A stretch of 64,000 nucleotides of DNA from Enterococcus alishanensis (GTDB lineage: Bacteria > Bacillota > Bacilli > Lactobacillales > Enterococcaceae), in contig NZ_JAHUZB010000002.1 of the NCBI RefSeq assembly GCF_019218635.1, positions 616,867 to 680,866 on the forward strand, written 5' to 3'. A program made the position numbers and the translations under genes. The stretch's first letter is position 1. Every line of letters starts with the position of its first letter. Positions 62,641 to 64,000 of the stretch are shown here, in pieces. A model generated the notes under the pieces. That model ran no database searches. It had not been told where the DNA came from and saw only the letters and a program-made list of their open reading frames with translations.

Positions 62641-63150
62641 TTTGTCCTCCTAATGATTTTAGATTAACGTGAAAGCATACTTTTGTCTGTCTATTAATAG
62701 TTCCAACGAGTTATATTTAAGTGTACACGTTTGTTTACAGTCATTCAATCGAGGTTTTTAATTCTAATAATGAAATTTCTGTACTTAAGCCAGTTCCTTA
62801 ACTAGAAAAAAGAACTATATTTATAGTATTAATCATCTCGTAGATGATTAGTCTTATATTTAATGTTTTGTAACTCTTCTTTTAATTGACCGAAAGATAG
62901 GCAATCAATTACGTAAAACAAATCGTTTATTCCAAGCTAATCTTTCTTCACAGATTTCTCACATGTTTATAGTTAATTCTCTCTCGACAATCCATGAACC
63001 AAACACTATAGAGGCAAGCTTAAAGAGCTAATGAACCAACTTTCAGCTCAGGTCAACTTAGATTGACTGATTTTAGACATTGACAAACAGATCCTGAGCT
63101 TAATTTAACCTTACATAAAGTGGCTAACAAATTCTAAAGACAAACTATAG

Positions 63151-63294
63151 ATTTTAAGCACTGGAATATCTGAACAGTTCAATGCATTTTTAACTTTGTT
63201 TGAGACAAAGGAAAATATAATTAAAAAACACTTAGGTCATTCTTCTAGTACAATCAACTATGACGTGTATAGTCACCTTTATCTAACAAGTTAA
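63151..63294 (+). pseudogene. Tyrosine recombinase (phage/ICE integrase) C-terminal remnant
   Basis: A 47-codon open frame reads TKENIIKKHLGHSSSTINYD then VYSHLY, the end of an integrase: LGHSS carries the conserved H of the catalytic box and VYSHL the nucleophilic tyrosine. Downstream, after one stop, NADHLEKFM still resembles an integrase tail. The catalytic domain upstream is gone and there is no start, so it is a dead fragment. It sits 340 bp from a tRNA cluster, the usual target of such enzymes. The rest of 62641-63591 shows nothing else I can name. Confidence 0.7.
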
Positions 63295-63591
63295 AAAAAT
63301 GCCGATCATCTGGAAAAATTTATGTAATAGGTAAAACAAAATAAATATCCTCAGCTAACCAGATAAAATCGGTCAAACTGATGATATATTATTTTGGGAA
63401 ATATAGAAACAATTGGAAATTAAGTTGATTTTCAGCAAAAAAATTAGCTTTAATTCAAATGTAGTAAGTTCTAAAAACAACCCATATACTTAATATCTAT
63501 TTTGAAGCATCCCCCAAAAGTATCCAATATAGATGATTCCACATAGAAAAATTTTGACCGATCCATCTTGCAAAATGTTTATAGGCAAAAC

Positions 63592-63632
63592 AAAAGACCT
63601 ACTCATTAGATATCAAATGAGTAGGTCTTTTT
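63592..63632. terminator. Terminator of the tRNA array
   Basis: AAAGACCTACTCATT pairs perfectly with AATGAGTAGGTCTTT, loop eight bases, T-run on the minus strand just after tRNA-Leu. Confidence 0.88.
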
Positions 63633-63633
63633 A

Positions 63634-63717
63634 TACCGGCGGCCGGGGTCGAACCGGCACGCCCGTGAGGGCACTGGATTTTGAGTCCAGCGCGTCTGCC
63701 AATTCCGCCACGCCGGC
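63634..63717 (-). tRNA. tRNA-Leu (CAA)
   Basis: 84-nt class II tRNA on the minus strand: acceptor GCCGGCG, anticodon CAA in CTGGACTCAAAATCCAG, long variable arm TGCCCTCACGGGCG, T-loop GGTTCGACCCC, discriminator A. One G-U at pair 1:72. Confidence 0.95.
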
Positions 63718-63737
63718 ATGTAATAAAATTAGTACTA

Positions 63738-63808
<71 letters not shown>

Positions 63809-63844
63809 ATTATACTATTAATATCTGCAAAATAAAACAGATAA

Positions 63845-63916
63845 CTGGGGTAGCTGGATTCGAACCAACGCATGAGGGAGTCAAAGTCCCTTGCCTTACC
63901 GCTTGGCTATACCCCA
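63845..63916 (-). tRNA. tRNA-Gln (TTG)
   Basis: 72 nt: acceptor TGGGGTA/TACCCCA, anticodon TTG in GGGACTTTGACTCCC, T-loop GGTTCGAATCC, discriminator G. Substrate of GatCAB after mischarging with Glu. Confidence 0.95.
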
Positions 63917-63920
63917 ATAA

Positions 63921-64000
63921 AGAGGGCGAACGATGGGAATCGAACCCACGAGTGCCGGAGCCACAATCCGGTGCGTTAACCACTTCGCCACGATCGCCAT
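63921..64000. repeat. 80-bp direct repeat containing tRNA-His, right copy
   Basis: Same 80 bases as 59353-59432; truncated by the window edge. Confidence 0.95.
63925..63998 (-). tRNA. tRNA-His (GTG), right copy
   Basis: Identical to the copy at 59357-59430, including the G(-1):C73 pair and the T-T acceptor mismatch. It is upstream of tRNA-Gln, -Cys and -Leu in the minus-strand array, which probably continues beyond the window. Confidence 0.93.

Overview
The window looks like chromosome of a low-GC Gram-positive coccus of the Enterococcaceae. Evidence: a D-aspartate ligase/aspartate racemase pair of the Enterococcus faecium Asl(fm)/Rac type (peptidoglycan with an L-Lys-D-Asp bridge), GatCAB, a glmS ribozyme, a DeoR-type fruRKA operon, GlnPH with two fused receptor domains, and generally AT-rich sequence. 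A complete ilvDBNCA operon is unusual for most Enterococcus. Together with the D-Asp cassette it makes Tetragenococcus or a close relative my best guess (inference; no 16S gene is present).

Layout. 1-8950 (minus strand): rlmCD-like fragment, dagK, gatBAC, ligA, pcrA. 9043-14449 (plus): a ClC chloride channel gene broken by a perfect 100-bp tandem duplication, then fruR-fruK-fruA. 14520-18113: an unknown 442-aa protein, a tiny Lys-rich protein, engB and clpX. 18332-24614 (minus): GNAT, MFS transporter, DUF2142 membrane protein, secreted GH25 muramidase with a candidate WalR box, and a GtrII-like membrane protein, a surface-oriented accessory stretch. 24717-27314: tig and two unknowns. 27467-29531: glmS behind its self-cleaving ribozyme. 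29571-35444 (minus): a TPP-riboswitch thiMED salvage operon lying between glmS and the cdaA-cdaR-glmM operon. 35644-46073: DsbA-like protein, rapZ-yvcK-whiA, racemase and D-Asp ligase, uvrBA with a LexA-type box. 46239-52391: glnPH-glnQ, tuf (minus), and a small ORF with fetAB. 52437-58865 (minus): ilvDBNCA controlled by an 18-residue Ile/Val/Leu-rich leader peptide and a terminator, i.e. ribosome-mediated attenuation rather than a T-box.

58866-64000 is gene-poor and eroded. An 80-bp identical direct repeat, each copy carrying a complete tRNA-His, bounds about 4.5 kb. Inside are a pseudo-tRNA-Leu, a DUF924 gene, two unknown or regulatory genes, a startless open frame and the C-terminal fossil of a tyrosine recombinase. 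Next to it lies the end of a tRNA array (His-Gln-Cys-Leu on the minus strand). It reads as the scar of an integrated element at a tRNA locus.

Functional themes: cell-wall precursor supply and its signalling (glmS, glmM, CdaA/CdaR, RapZ/YvcK, D-Asp branch, GH25 muramidase), translation (GatCAB, EF-Tu, tRNAs, trigger factor), DNA repair (PcrA, LigA, UvrAB) and RNA-level control (glmS ribozyme, TPP riboswitch, ilv attenuator). I found no CRISPR array, intact insertion sequence, intact prophage or defence system. The most noteworthy signals are the clcA duplication, the ilv attenuator and the decayed tRNA-flanked segment.
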